Positions 16,095-24,692 of a DNA stretch of 38,958 nt are shown one piece after another (the stretch's first letter is position 1; each line of letters starts with the position of its first letter). The notes under the pieces are model-generated. The model was given only the letters and a program-made list of their open reading frames with translations, had not been told where the DNA came from and did not search any database. A program made the translations under genes and the position numbers. The stretch covers positions 1 to 38,958 of the forward strand of contig CAZBGS010000011.1 in NCBI GenBank assembly GCA_964491785.1, in the 5' to 3' direction. Source of the DNA: RZZS01 sp964491785 (lineage in GTDB: Bacteria; Pseudomonadota; Alphaproteobacteria; Micavibrionales; Micavibrionaceae).

Positions 16095-17159
16095 TTAGCG
16101 ACCGGGCCGGTTCCCGGATAGTATCTCGTTGTAAAAATCGAGATAGGCCCGAAGCGTTTTTTCGGCCGTAAATTCATTTATATATCGGCGATATCCGTTA
16201 TCGGCGAAACGCTGTTGAAGCTGTTTGTCGCCCACAAGGCGGGTAATTGCTGTTGCAAGCTCTCTTTCGTTATCGATTTCGAATACAAGACCGTCCTCTT
16301 CATGCCGGACGAATTGTTTGGGCCCGTCGGCATTCGAGGTTATCAGAGGAATCTTTTGCGCCCAGGCCTGCACGAACACTGTTCCGAAAGGCTCGTAGCG
16401 GGAAGGAAAGACACAGATATCCGCCGCTCTGAGCAGAGCCGCCCGGTCATCCCGCCAGCCGAGAAACCTGACTCTTTTTTCAAGCCCCAGTTCGCCCCTC
16501 AAGGCTTCAAGCTCTCCCCGCAAGGGCCCTTCACCAGCGATCCAGACATAAACCCCTTCCAGATCCTTTACCGCTTTTAGCAGCGTGTCGAAAGCCTTGG
16601 CCTGATGCAGACGACCCAGAGCGACAAGCAGGGTCGCATCTTCCGGAGTATCAAGCGACTTCCGGCTTGCGGGATTCTCGCATTCCTCGGTTTCAGCAAA
16701 ATTGTTGATATGCCTGATCCGGTCTTCCGCGACTCCCGATCTGATCAGATGGGTTTTGATATCAGGAGTAATTGTCGTGAAATAGTCGGTCTTTGGAAAA
16801 TGCGATAATTTATAATAGCCCCCGAGGCGCGAGACGATCAGGTAGCGCGGTATTCCCATGGAGATTTTCCATGCCGGGGCTTTCTCCGCTGCGCGTGAAA
16901 GCCATGTCTGCACTATATCGGGAGAATAATCCTTGCAGATTTTCGCAAGTTTCCAGCCGGTATAGAAATCAGGCTTTCCTCCAAAAGGAAGCTCGTGAAC
17001 TATTATCCCGCTTTCTTTTAATCTTCCCACCCTTTCATCATTGGGCCTGGTAGCCACCTGGATATCGATACCCTTTCGCGCCATCAGCTCGCACATGTCG
17101 ATGCATGCCGTCTCCGCCCCTCCGTGCCGGGCTCCGGCCATGAGATGGAGAATGCGCAT
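16095..17159 (-). CDS. GT4 family glycosyltransferase
   Basis: A 354-aa GT-B fold enzyme acting at the cytoplasmic face of the inner membrane. The N-terminal domain starts with MRILHLMAGARHGGAET; the C-terminal domain holds ALGRLHQAKAFDTLLKAV and the nucleotide-sugar site FPSRYEPFGTVFVQAWA. In most GT4 enzymes this site is E-x7-E; here the first Glu is present but the second position is Gln, which may alter donor handling. The last genes of the operon order are secreted protein (17792 to 17166) then this gene, 6 bp apart. Lipopolysaccharide core or another surface glycan is the likely target, by family precedent. Confidence 0.88.
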   Translation of the reverse strand: MRILHLMAGARHGGAETACIDMCELMARKGIDIQVATRPNDERVGRLKESGIIVHELPFGGKPDFYTGWKLAKICKDYSPDIVQTWLSRAAEKAPAWKISMGIPRYLIVSRLGGYYKLSHFPKTDYFTTITPDIKTHLIRSGVAEDRIRHINNFAETEECENPASRKSLDTPEDATLLVALGRLHQAKAFDTLLKAVKDLEGVYVWIAGEGPLRGELEALRGELGLEKRVRFLGWRDDRAALLRAADICVFPSRYEPFGTVFVQAWAQKIPLITSNADGPKQFVRHEEDGLVFEIDNERELATAITRLVGDKQLQQRFADNGYRRYINEFTAEKTLRAYLDFYNEILSGNRPGR

Positions 17160-17165
17160 GATAGG

Positions 17166-17792
17166 TTACTCGCCCTGCTTCGAGGCGCCCGCAGCATCGT
17201 TGCCCTTAACTTCGGGTTCCGGTAGCGGTATAGCCGATAAAGTGTCTTTCAGTTGGCTGGTTAGAGTGCGTTCTGTCACATCCATATTGTCCAAGAGGTA
17301 CTGGCAGGCATCCCTGTCGGTGACATACTGCTTTTCCACCTTGCTTTGACTAAAGTCGGCAGCTTCTTTTACCAGGTTTAAATGCTCGATAATCTTGTCG
17401 GGCGCCACAAGCTTTTGTTCCGCGATGGTCTTTTTGGTATGCGCTTCCGCTTCTTTCAGCGGCGGTTCGACAGCTCCCCACCATCTGGAATACCGCTCTC
17501 TAAGCGGCTTTTCCATGTCGGGCTGCGCCTTGCTACAGGCTTCCACAGCTCCTGATACCATGCCCTGAATATAATGGGTGGCCCTGATCACCCCGTCGCG
17601 CATTCTGGTCGAATAGACGAATTTGAGACCTTCCTCATCCAGCCCGTTCAGTAACTCACCGGTGTTGGCGGAAAGTCTGCCGATCGGATCGTTCGTATGC
17701 TTTGCTGTTTCCTCGGCAATCGACGTGCTGACAGGAAAAACGGCAAATGCACAGGCGGCAACTATCATTGTAAGAAAAGACTGGACTTGCAT
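17166..17792 (-). CDS. Exported protein of unknown function
   Basis: A 208-aa protein with a good Sec signal peptide (SFLTMIVAACAFAVFPVSTSIA, cleavage after SIA) and a helical, charged mature part with a single conserved-looking Cys pair (EACSKAQ, DACQYLL) that could form a disulfide. The C-terminus is Pro/Gly-rich and probably disordered. ATG start with GGAG 8 nt upstream. It is the first gene of a two-gene unit with a GT4 glycosyltransferase. I do not recognise the family. It probably acts in the periplasm. Confidence 0.72.
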   Translation of the reverse strand: MQVQSFLTMIVAACAFAVFPVSTSIAEETAKHTNDPIGRLSANTGELLNGLDEEGLKFVYSTRMRDGVIRATHYIQGMVSGAVEACSKAQPDMEKPLRERYSRWWGAVEPPLKEAEAHTKKTIAEQKLVAPDKIIEHLNLVKEAADFSQSKVEKQYVTDRDACQYLLDNMDVTERTLTSQLKDTLSAIPLPEPEVKGNDAAGASKQGE

Positions 17793-17850
17793 GGGATATC
17801 TCCGGAAAAAGAAGCGCTAAACAATCATATATGCAAGGCAAGTCCTGATG

Positions 17851-18012
17851 CAAAAAAAAAGCCGCCGGTTTGCACCGGCGGCCTGGAAAAAGTCCATCTG
17901 GTCAAAGCTGAAGTCCGGTTTCAAGTCTGCGGGGCAACAACCGAACGGGCTGCAAATGGACAAGGCTACAAATCAAACTTGGGGAAGGGGTCCTTTCTCT
18001 CTAACTGTCCTG
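17851..18012 (-). ncRNA. Candidate structured small RNA with its own terminator
   Basis: A strong intrinsic terminator on the minus strand (17852-17882) has no minus-strand gene upstream of it; the next gene (18171) is on the plus strand. The intervening roughly 160 nt folds well. GTCCATTTG (17953-17961, minus) pairs fully with CAGATGGAC (17892-17900), and nested inside, GTTCGGTT (17939-17946) pairs with AACCGGAC (17913-17920). In each stem the only non-Watson-Crick position is a G-U pair on the minus strand and would be an A-C mismatch on the plus strand, which points to the minus strand as the transcript. An AT-rich promoter-like stretch lies at 18013-18060. The 5' end is estimated. It does not match 6S, SRP or tmRNA signatures I know. 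Confidence 0.5.
17852..17882 (-). terminator. Rho-independent terminator, minus strand
   Basis: A perfect 9-bp stem (GCCGCCGGT / ACCGGCGGC) with a TTGC loop is flanked by nine A residues at 17852-17860, giving nine U residues at the transcript end on the minus strand. There is no T-run on the plus side. No minus-strand protein gene reads into it. Confidence 0.85.
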
Positions 18013-18170
18013 TATATTTACATATAATAACAAGCTTAAGTAAAAGTGGAGTAAAAAATTGATAAAATTTTAGACATATTGTCTGTTTCCCGGCGAGGCC
18101 TATAGACTTTTGGTTTAAGCTGTGATTATGAACTTAACAGGAAAATTATTGAAACAAGGTTGATCGGGAA

Positions 18171-19322
18171 ATGGCATTCAAAACAGCAGATCGTTCCAAC
18201 GTACCGGCTTTCAGAGCCCTGGATATCCTGAGGGAAGTTAACGAACGCGTTGCCAGAGGCGAAGACGTCAAGAGGCTGGAGGCTGGCCAGCCCTGCTTCG
18301 GCGCTCCGGCTGCTGCTCTTGATTATGCCAGGCTATGCATCGAAAAAGACCCGCGCCAGGGTTACACGGAAGCTGTAGGCATGACCCCGCTGCGCCAGCG
18401 TATCGCCGCTTACTACAAAGAGAATTACGGCATTGAGATCGACTACCGCAGGATAGCCGTTACCTTCGGCTCTTCAGGAGGTTTCCTGCTGGCGTTCATT
18501 GGCATGCTTGACGTCGGCGACAAAGTGGCAATGGCTTGTCCCGGCTATGCGGCCTACCGTAACTTCCTGAAATCTCTTGGCATCGTCCCGGTCGAATTCG
18601 ACGTTGACGAATCCACCAACTATCAGCCGACTCTCGCCCATCTTGAGGCGCTGAAAGAAAAAATCGACGGACTGATAATCTGCTCTCCCGCGAACCCGAC
18701 CGGCGCAATGATTGATCCAGTTCAACTTAAGGAAATAAGCCAGTGGTGCGAATCTAATGGCGTAAGGCTGTTTTCCGACGAGGTCTATCACGGTATCACT
18801 TACGAGCAGCCCGCTGAAACAGTGCTGAAATTTAGCGACAAGGCAGTCGTACTCAACAGTTTCTCAAAATATTTCGCGATGACCGGATGGCGTCTGGGCT
18901 GGCTGGTCTTGCCTGAGGAGGCGGTCGATCCGGTCAAGCGTCTTGCCGAAAACCTCTTCGTTTCCCCGCCGACGCTGGCCCAGCATCTTGCGCTGGAAAT
19001 CTTCAATCACCGCAAGGCTCTTGACAGCTACCTGGACGTCTACCGTAATAACCGCGCAATCCTTCGCCGCGAGCTTCCCAAGGCAGGGTTCGGCAAGCTA
19101 TCGCAAGCTCAGGGGGCCTTTTACTTTTACTGCGATATCAGCCACCTGACCGATGACAGCATAAGCTTCTGCCGTCGAATGCTGGACGAGGCGAAAGTGG
19201 CCTTTACTCCGGGTGTCGATTTTGACGTGAGCCGCGGCTACGGAACTGTGCGCATCTCTTACGCCGGAGCGACCGAAAACATTATCGAGGCATGCCGCCG
19301 TTTGCAAAACTGGCAGATCTAG
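18171..19322 (+). CDS. Class I/II pyridoxal-phosphate aminotransferase
   Basis: Cytoplasmic PLP-dependent aminotransferase (fold type I), 383 aa, of the aspartate-aminotransferase-like group. Visible signatures are the substrate/PLP loop FGSSGGFLLAF, ICSPANPTGAMI, LFSDEVYHGITYE (Asp that holds the pyridine nitrogen, Tyr to the phenolic oxygen), and the Schiff-base Lys233 in SFSKYFAMTGWRLGW. Near the C-terminus VRISYAGATENI contains the carboxylate-binding Arg. The specificity (aspartate, aromatic, branched-chain or alanine) is not readable. A short inverted repeat AGACA-TAT-TGTCT at 18072-18084, about 90 bp upstream of the start, could be an operator. Confidence 0.93.
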   Translation: MAFKTADRSNVPAFRALDILREVNERVARGEDVKRLEAGQPCFGAPAAALDYARLCIEKDPRQGYTEAVGMTPLRQRIAAYYKENYGIEIDYRRIAVTFGSSGGFLLAFIGMLDVGDKVAMACPGYAAYRNFLKSLGIVPVEFDVDESTNYQPTLAHLEALKEKIDGLIICSPANPTGAMIDPVQLKEISQWCESNGVRLFSDEVYHGITYEQPAETVLKFSDKAVVLNSFSKYFAMTGWRLGWLVLPEEAVDPVKRLAENLFVSPPTLAQHLALEIFNHRKALDSYLDVYRNNRAILRRELPKAGFGKLSQAQGAFYFYCDISHLTDDSISFCRRMLDEAKVAFTPGVDFDVSRGYGTVRISYAGATENIIEACRRLQNWQI

Positions 19323-19376
19323 CACATCCTGACGAAGTGAAGGATCTCGGGACGCTTGCTCGCGAAAAAGAGCAAT

Positions 19377-20075
19377 CTAGCGCGGAAGAATTACATGAAA
19401 GAAATGATAAGTTTCGGGGGCAGCGCCGCCGCCTCCCGCGCCTTCGAAGCATCCGGTTCTGGTGCCGGGCGCAATAGCCTCGTTGCCAAGTATGTCGCCG
19501 GCGGAATAGGTGCCGGTGAATTTGGCGCTTGTTGCGGCGAGATCGACGATTTCCTGCCCGCCGCTGACACCAAGTATCGAGTTAAGTTTGTCGCATACGG
19601 CCTTTGTGATATTCGGCAGAATGGCGACAAGCTCCGAACATGATTCATCGGCGCATGTCAGGCCCACTTCGGGAATCCTGATCGCGCCGGTAATCACCCA
19701 CGGGCTTCCGTCATTGGAATCCTTTGGCGGCCTAGACCAGGAAACTTCCCCGCCCTGGGGATGGAATATGCGATTGCTCACCGGCTGCTGAGGGGAATGC
19801 TGGTAGTCGCTATGGCCCCATGCCTCTGTGTCGAAGCTCAGGTCAGTATCAGACGTGCCCTTTAACAGCATTTTCATTACGCTTTGTTCAATGCTGGTTG
19901 CGTACTGTATGATCTGGGAGGACTTGATCCTGGCATTGTCCTCGCTCGAACTTGTTCCGGAATCCCCGCCGCGAAAAGACCCCGTGGCGGCGTAGGTCAA
20001 AGCCGAGAAAAGTATCACGGCAATCAGAATGATTATTAGCGCGCTTCCTGAAGAATCATGTTCTTTAATTGACAA
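19377..20075 (-). CDS. Pilin-like/prepilin-type membrane-anchored exported protein
   Basis: A 232-aa protein with a short charged N-terminus, then one strongly hydrophobic helix (GSALIIILIAVILFSALTYAA) and a long Gly/Ser-rich periplasmic part with four cysteines (TCADESC, AVCDK, TGCFEG). The Gly immediately before the helix resembles the prepilin cleavage site, although Glu+5 is missing, as in PilX/GspK-like minor pilins. The start is TTG at 20075, with AGGAGG 5 nt upstream but inside a hairpin (20076-20103). It lies 94 bp downstream of rne on the same strand. Minor pilin or pseudopilin is the best guess; no other pilus genes are in the window. Confidence 0.6.
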   Translation of the reverse strand: MSIKEHDSSGSALIIILIAVILFSALTYAATGSFRGGDSGTSSSEDNARIKSSQIIQYATSIEQSVMKMLLKGTSDTDLSFDTEAWGHSDYQHSPQQPVSNRIFHPQGGEVSWSRPPKDSNDGSPWVITGAIRIPEVGLTCADESCSELVAILPNITKAVCDKLNSILGVSGGQEIVDLAATSAKFTGTYSAGDILGNEAIAPGTRTGCFEGAGGGGAAPETYHFFHVILPR

Positions 20076-20103
20076 CCGGCCCTCCTTTTACAAGGATAGC
20101 CGG
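20076..20103 (-). promoter_or_regulatory. Hairpin masking the ribosome binding site of the pilin-like gene
   Basis: Directly before the TTG start at 20075, the minus-strand RNA can pair CCGGC (20099-20103) with GCCGG (20076-20080) and TCCTT (92-96 of the same block) with AAGGA (83-87), around a GTAA tetraloop and a small internal loop. The AGGAGG Shine-Dalgarno (20081-20086) is inside the stem. Such structures are known to act as translational switches or RNA thermometers. The structure is seen; the regulatory role is inferred. Confidence 0.45.
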
Positions 20104-20169
20104 CTTTATTTAAAACTATGATAATTCTTTAACTTGAATACGGTTGCATTCAGTTATTGTGAAACTATG

Positions 20170-22869
20170 CTAATCGATTAGCTTGTTCCACCAGCCTTTC
20201 TTCTTTTGCTCGGGAGCCTGGCTGACAACTTCGTAGTTCGCGCTTCTCTGAGGCTTCGAAGCTGCAACCCTTGTAAGAGGCTCGATAACCTGTGTGGTGG
20301 CGGCGGCCTGTTCCGCAGTTTCGGGAGCGGCTGGTTCATCCGTTCGAGCCTGGTCAGGCAAATCTATAGCCGCTTCCCGTTCCTCATCGCGCGCGGGCCT
20401 TCTTTGCCGTTCGGAAGAGCCTTTGGCCCTGATGTTCTTGTCGTCGTTCTTGCGGCCATGCTGTCTTCTTCCCGGTTTCTTGTCCCTGCTCTTTTGCGGG
20501 GTAGATGCGGCACCCTCTTCGGAAATAACCGCTTCGCCATCATCGGAATTAGAAACCTCTTCTGCGGCGATGTCCTCTTCTAAGCTATCACCCTCCGTTT
20601 CGCTTTCCCCGGCTTGCATGACGGTATTTTCGTCATTGTCTTCGCTACGGGGAAATCCTGAATCCGGCCTGTTCCTCCTGCGCCCGCCTCTGCGTCCGCG
20701 CCTGCGGCTGCTTTTTCTGCTTTCCCGTGATTCGTCTTCTTCGCCTTCCTCGCGTTCTCTTGGGGCCTTGTGACTTTCTTCCGCAGGCTCTTGCTCGGCA
20801 GGTTCTTCTGCCGGATGATCGTCGTGCCTTAAAGCTCCAGGCTCAACGGTAAAGCTGCCGGGAAGAACGCTATTGTCGATGCTGATAACCACCCGGAAAT
20901 CATAACGCTGCTCCAGCGTTGCCAGCATCGATCTCTTGTTATTGAGAATATAAAGTGCGACTTCATTCGATACCTTCAGCGTCACTTCCGCATGCCTGCC
21001 ATAAGTACCGATCTCTTCGACCGCCCGTAGAGCGGATATCGCCGTTCCGTCAAGCGTTCTGATAAAGCCCACGCCCTGACAATGCGGGCAGCGGTGAAAC
21101 TGGCTTTCGGTAAGCGAGGGGTTCATCCTCTGGCGCGACAATTCCATTAGCCCGAATGAGGAAATTCTTCCGATCTGAATTCTCGCCCTGTCGCGTGAAA
21201 GGGCTTCCTTGATGCGCCTTTCGACCTTGGCGTTGTTTCTGCGGTCTTCCATATCGATGAAATCGATGACCACAAGTCCGCCCAGATCGCGCAGCCTTAA
21301 TTGCCTGGCGACTTCATCGGCGGCTTCAAGATTGGTTTTAAGCGCGGTTTCCTCAATATGCCGCTCTTTCGTCGCTTTGCCGGAGTTGACATCTATCGAT
21401 ACCAGTGCCTCGGTGGGATTGATCACGATATATCCGCCAGACTTGAGCGTGACGGACGGATCGGCGATATCGTTTATCTGAGTCTCTACCTGGTAGCGCT
21501 GGAAAAGGGGCAGGCGCTCGTCCTTGTATTCCTTAACCTTGCGCGCATGCGAGGGGATCAGCAATTTCATGAACTTCTTGGCGTTCTTGTAGCTTTCCGC
21601 GCCTGAGACGATCACTTCCTCGATATCGCGGGTATAAATGTCGCGTATCGCGCGCTTGACCAGATTGCCTTCCTCGTTGATCAGTGCGGGAGCCGTGGAT
21701 TTCAGGGTAAGTTCGCGGATATCGTCCCAGAGCCGCAGCAGATAGTCGAAATCTCTTTTTATCTCCGCCTTTGATCTTTCGACCCCGGCGGTGCGGAGAA
21801 TCACCGACATGCCCTCGGGCGCATCAAGATCGCCGAGGATTTCTTTCATATAACGGCGATCCTTGAAATTGGCGATCTTGCGCGAAATGCCGCCCGCGTG
21901 CGGGCTGTTGGGCATAAGCACGCAGTAGCGTCCCGGCAGCGACAGATAAGTGGTAACCGCCGCTCCCTTGTTTCCGCGCTCTTCCTTGGAGACCTGCACC
22001 AGCATTATCTGGCCGCGCTTGACCACTTCCTGGATTTTGTAATGCCGCTTGTAATTGAACCTGCGGGGATGGTCGCCATCGAAATCCTCGCCGCCGACAA
22101 CTTCTACACGGCGGCTGCGGTGCGGGACATGCCGCCTGCCTTTGCCATGATGATTGCCCTTGAAACGTTTGTGACGGTTGCTGCGGCCGGAGCGGTCACG
22201 CTGTTCACCACGGAAATTGTCTTTGCTCTCCCCGCCCTCAGGTTCGATGGTGTTCCCTGGCAGATAGTCGGAATCTTCTTCATCCTCTTCAGGTTCGCGG
22301 ACATTGCCGGATATTTCGTCGGCATCCTGATCGGGATCCTCGAATCGCTCGCTTCTTGCTTCTTCGTCACCTGTATCTTCTTCAGTTCCTTCAACATTTT
22401 CAGAATCGGTTGCCTGCTCCAGGCTTTCATGATCCGCATCCGCTTCAAGGTCGTCGGGATGCTTGCCGCCGATTTCCTCTATTAAATCTTCCTCATCGTC
22501 TTCGCTATCTTCGAATTCGGCTTCTGTGGCCGCAGCGGCAGCCTGAAATTCTTCTTCCTCTTCCTGCTTCAGCGCGGAAATTTCCTCAGCCTGCTCGGCA
22601 ATCAGCCTTTCCCGGTCGGCGATTGGTATACGGTAGTAATCGGGATGGATTTCGGAAAAAGGCAAAAAACCATGCCGGTTGCCGCCAAAATTAACGAAAG
22701 CGGCCTGAAGCGAAGGCTCTACCCTCGTCACTTTAGCCAGAAAGATATTTCCCTTGATCTGCTTGCGAACCTTGCTTTCGTAGTCGAATTCGACAAGGCG
22801 GTTACCATCGACGACGGCAACCCTGGTTTCTTCATCGTGGGTTGCGTCAATAAGCATTCTTTTAGACAT
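20170..22869 (-). CDS. rne: Ribonuclease E/G family endoribonuclease
   Basis: Single-strand-specific endoribonuclease central to mRNA decay and rRNA/tRNA processing, and likely scaffold of the degradosome. Of 899 aa, the N-terminus MSKRMLIDATHDEETRVAVV and the S1 core (NIFLAKVTRVEPSLQAAFV) are split by an insertion of about 180 residues (100-280) that is first very acidic, then Arg/His-rich; the S1 fold resumes at KIQEVVKRGQIMLVQVSKEE. The catalytic DNase I-like region has VVIDFIDMEDRRNNAKVE; the Zn-link is C594-P-H-C597. The C-terminal 220 residues are charged, disordered and Arg-rich (protein/RNA binding), ending in KKKGWWNKL, typical of alphaproteobacterial RNase E. Start ATG with AGGAGT 7 nt upstream. 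Confidence 0.96.
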   Translation of the reverse strand: MSKRMLIDATHDEETRVAVVDGNRLVEFDYESKVRKQIKGNIFLAKVTRVEPSLQAAFVNFGGNRHGFLPFSEIHPDYYRIPIADRERLIAEQAEEISALKQEEEEEFQAAAAATEAEFEDSEDDEEDLIEEIGGKHPDDLEADADHESLEQATDSENVEGTEEDTGDEEARSERFEDPDQDADEISGNVREPEEDEEDSDYLPGNTIEPEGGESKDNFRGEQRDRSGRSNRHKRFKGNHHGKGRRHVPHRSRRVEVVGGEDFDGDHPRRFNYKRHYKIQEVVKRGQIMLVQVSKEERGNKGAAVTTYLSLPGRYCVLMPNSPHAGGISRKIANFKDRRYMKEILGDLDAPEGMSVILRTAGVERSKAEIKRDFDYLLRLWDDIRELTLKSTAPALINEEGNLVKRAIRDIYTRDIEEVIVSGAESYKNAKKFMKLLIPSHARKVKEYKDERLPLFQRYQVETQINDIADPSVTLKSGGYIVINPTEALVSIDVNSGKATKERHIEETALKTNLEAADEVARQLRLRDLGGLVVIDFIDMEDRRNNAKVERRIKEALSRDRARIQIGRISSFGLMELSRQRMNPSLTESQFHRCPHCQGVGFIRTLDGTAISALRAVEEIGTYGRHAEVTLKVSNEVALYILNNKRSMLATLEQRYDFRVVISIDNSVLPGSFTVEPGALRHDDHPAEEPAEQEPAEESHKAPREREEGEEDESRESRKSSRRRGRRGGRRRNRPDSGFPRSEDNDENTVMQAGESETEGDSLEEDIAAEEVSNSDDGEAVISEEGAASTPQKSRDKKPGRRQHGRKNDDKNIRAKGSSERQRRPARDEEREAAIDLPDQARTDEPAAPETAEQAAATTQVIEPLTRVAASKPQRSANYEVVSQAPEQKKKGWWNKLID

Positions 22870-23178
22870 TTATGGACTCCTAATTGCGGATGCAGGCCCG
22901 GCCTTCTCCCGTGCGACGAAGAGAGCAGGCGGCGCAGCCGCGCGCTGTTATTATTGTTATATCCAGAGTCCGGAATTATGTGGTTTGCTTTTTCGGCTTG
23001 AAGATCGCTGCAACGTATTTGCCAATCCAAACGACCCAGCGCCTGTGAAGAAGCCTGTATTCCCGGATCTTTCACTTACGTTGCAGCTAGCGAAACCCGA
23101 TTTTCCTGCTAGTCAAATGCTAAAGCCGCAACATGTCGCTAATGCGCACATTATACGCTTCTTTAAAAACTAACAACG
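22870..23178 (-). promoter_or_regulatory. Long rne leader with candidate promoter
   Basis: A perfect TATAAT on the minus strand (23150-23155) has TTGTTA (23171-23176) 15 nt upstream. If used, it gives rne a 5' leader of about 275 nt, with several GC-rich potential hairpins (for example around 22915-22950). Long structured leaders mediate autoregulation of rne in Escherichia coli; whether it holds here is inference. The remaining part of this 493-bp gap (23179-23362) carries no gene I can support and should contain the plus-strand promoter of the amidase. Confidence 0.45.
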
Positions 23179-23362
23179 AAAAAAACAATTAAATGGAGAT
23201 TGCCTTAAAACTATGGAAGAATTTGTAAGCGCAAGGCTTTTTTTGATTTCAAAAGACTTTACGTCCCGGCTGTCAGGTTTCGGGGAAAATCCGCTTCAGG
23301 CTATTCTCTTTTCGCCCCCGGTTTGTTAATACATAAATAGTGGGGCAATCCGGAAAGTACCA

Positions 23363-24619
23363 ATGAATCGAGTAAACTATTTTCGTATATTTCTGGCGTT
23401 CCTTTTTGGCCTGATGGTTTTTCAGGGTAGAGATGCCTGTGCCTTCAGTGTGGAAAAGATTCGTTTCGGCGTTCATCCCGGCAAAGTCCGCATGGTTCTT
23501 GATCTCAGCGAGGTGGCGGATTTCCGGGTCTTTGTTCTGTCTTCACCTTACAGGCTGGTAATAGATCTGCCGCATTTCCAGTGGAATGCTGGTTCGGTGG
23601 ACAAGCCTTCGTCTTCGGCCATATCCGGTATAAGGCAGGGAGCTCTCAACCCGGCGATCTCCCGTATCGTCTTCGACCTCACCTCTCCTGCAGCAGTCGA
23701 ATCCGCCTTTTTACTGGAGAGTTCCGGAGATCTGCCCAATCGCTTGGTTATCGACTACGCCAAAGTTCCCGAATCCGTGTTCGACGCGCAGAAAGGCCGT
23801 ATCCTGGGTTCTTTAAACAGCGGCTCGTCAATGCCTCCGGCGAGGGTTCAGGAAGCCTCCGCCGCCATGGTGGCCGCTCCCCCGCCGGTCTCGAAGCCCC
23901 CGGTCGCGGCCAAACCTCCCGAGGACAAGCCTTTGATCGTAATCGACCCAGGACATGGCGGCAAAGATCCCGGAGCCATTGCCGCAGGAAATATATACGA
24001 AAAGAATATTACCCTTGCTGCCGCCAAGGAACTGAAGCGGCAACTTCTCGCCACGGGCCGCTACCGCGTAAGACTGACCAGGGAGACAGATGTTTTCCTG
24101 AAATTATCAGAACGTGTTGCCATTGCCCGCGACCTAAATGCCGACTTGTTCATATCTATACATGCCGATTCGATGGACAATTCCGGCGTTAGCGGGGCTT
24201 CGGTTTATACGCTTTCAAAAAAAGCCTCTGATGCCCAGACCGCCAGACTGGCCGAAAAGGAAAACCGTGCCGATCTGATCGGTATGGATCTTAGCGGCGA
24301 GGATGAGGACGTGGCGATAATTCTTACCGACCTTCTCGTTACCGACACTATGAACCAGTCGAAATTCCTGGCTAACACCCTAACGGATGAGATGGCAAGC
24401 GGAGGCACAAGACTGTTGCCCAATCCGCACCGCTCGGCGGGTTTTGCCGTATTGAAGTCGCCGGATATTCCCTCGGTGCTGATCGAGATAGGCTTCTTGT
24501 CGAACAACCGTGAGGCAAGGATGCTCGAAAACGGCGATTACCGCAGCAAAGTTCTCGCCTCGGTAAGAAAAGGCATAGATGCATATTTTGAGCGCGCTCG
24601 TAAAAACAGCCGCACATGA
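23363..24619 (+). CDS. amiC: N-acetylmuramoyl-L-alanine amidase (AMIN + Amidase_3)
   Basis: Periplasmic zinc amidase that cleaves peptide stems from glycan strands and helps split daughter cells. The 418-aa order is: signal peptide (IFLAFLFGLMVFQGRDACA), AMIN domain (about 28-135, with VEKIRFGVHPGKVRMVLDLS), a Pro/Ala linker (155-190), then the Amidase_3 catalytic domain. Zinc ligands are visible as His198 in DPGHGG, Glu in YEKNITL, His267 in SIHAD, and the catalytic Glu375 in VLIEIGF. The insert ENRADLIGMDLSGEDEDVA is the regulatory helix region found in AmiB/AmiC, usually controlled by EnvC/NlpD-type activators. The rne-amiC adjacency is common in alphaproteobacteria. Confidence 0.95.
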   Translation: MNRVNYFRIFLAFLFGLMVFQGRDACAFSVEKIRFGVHPGKVRMVLDLSEVADFRVFVLSSPYRLVIDLPHFQWNAGSVDKPSSSAISGIRQGALNPAISRIVFDLTSPAAVESAFLLESSGDLPNRLVIDYAKVPESVFDAQKGRILGSLNSGSSMPPARVQEASAAMVAAPPPVSKPPVAAKPPEDKPLIVIDPGHGGKDPGAIAAGNIYEKNITLAAAKELKRQLLATGRYRVRLTRETDVFLKLSERVAIARDLNADLFISIHADSMDNSGVSGASVYTLSKKASDAQTARLAEKENRADLIGMDLSGEDEDVAIILTDLLVTDTMNQSKFLANTLTDEMASGGTRLLPNPHRSAGFAVLKSPDIPSVLIEIGFLSNNREARMLENGDYRSKVLASVRKGIDAYFERARKNSRT

Positions 24620-24692
24620 CAGTCAAACATTGGTATTCTGACAAATGATCTAAATATTTAATGATAAACAAAAAAACTGCTTGTAAAATCAC

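Noticed and set aside
17851..18012. Plus-strand riboswitch for the aminotransferase at 18171.
   Set aside because: The stems contain A-C mismatches on the plus strand, the terminator T-run is on the minus strand, and no known riboswitch core motif is seen.
17851..18012. 6S RNA, SRP RNA or tmRNA identity.
   Set aside because: No GGAAG/AGCAG SRP loop motif, no tmRNA tRNA-like ends, and the 5' and 3' ends do not pair as in 6S.
19340..19376. Hairpin TTGCTC/GAGCAA between the aminotransferase and the convergent pilin-like gene.
   Set aside because: Only 6 bp with no T-run; too weak to call a terminator.
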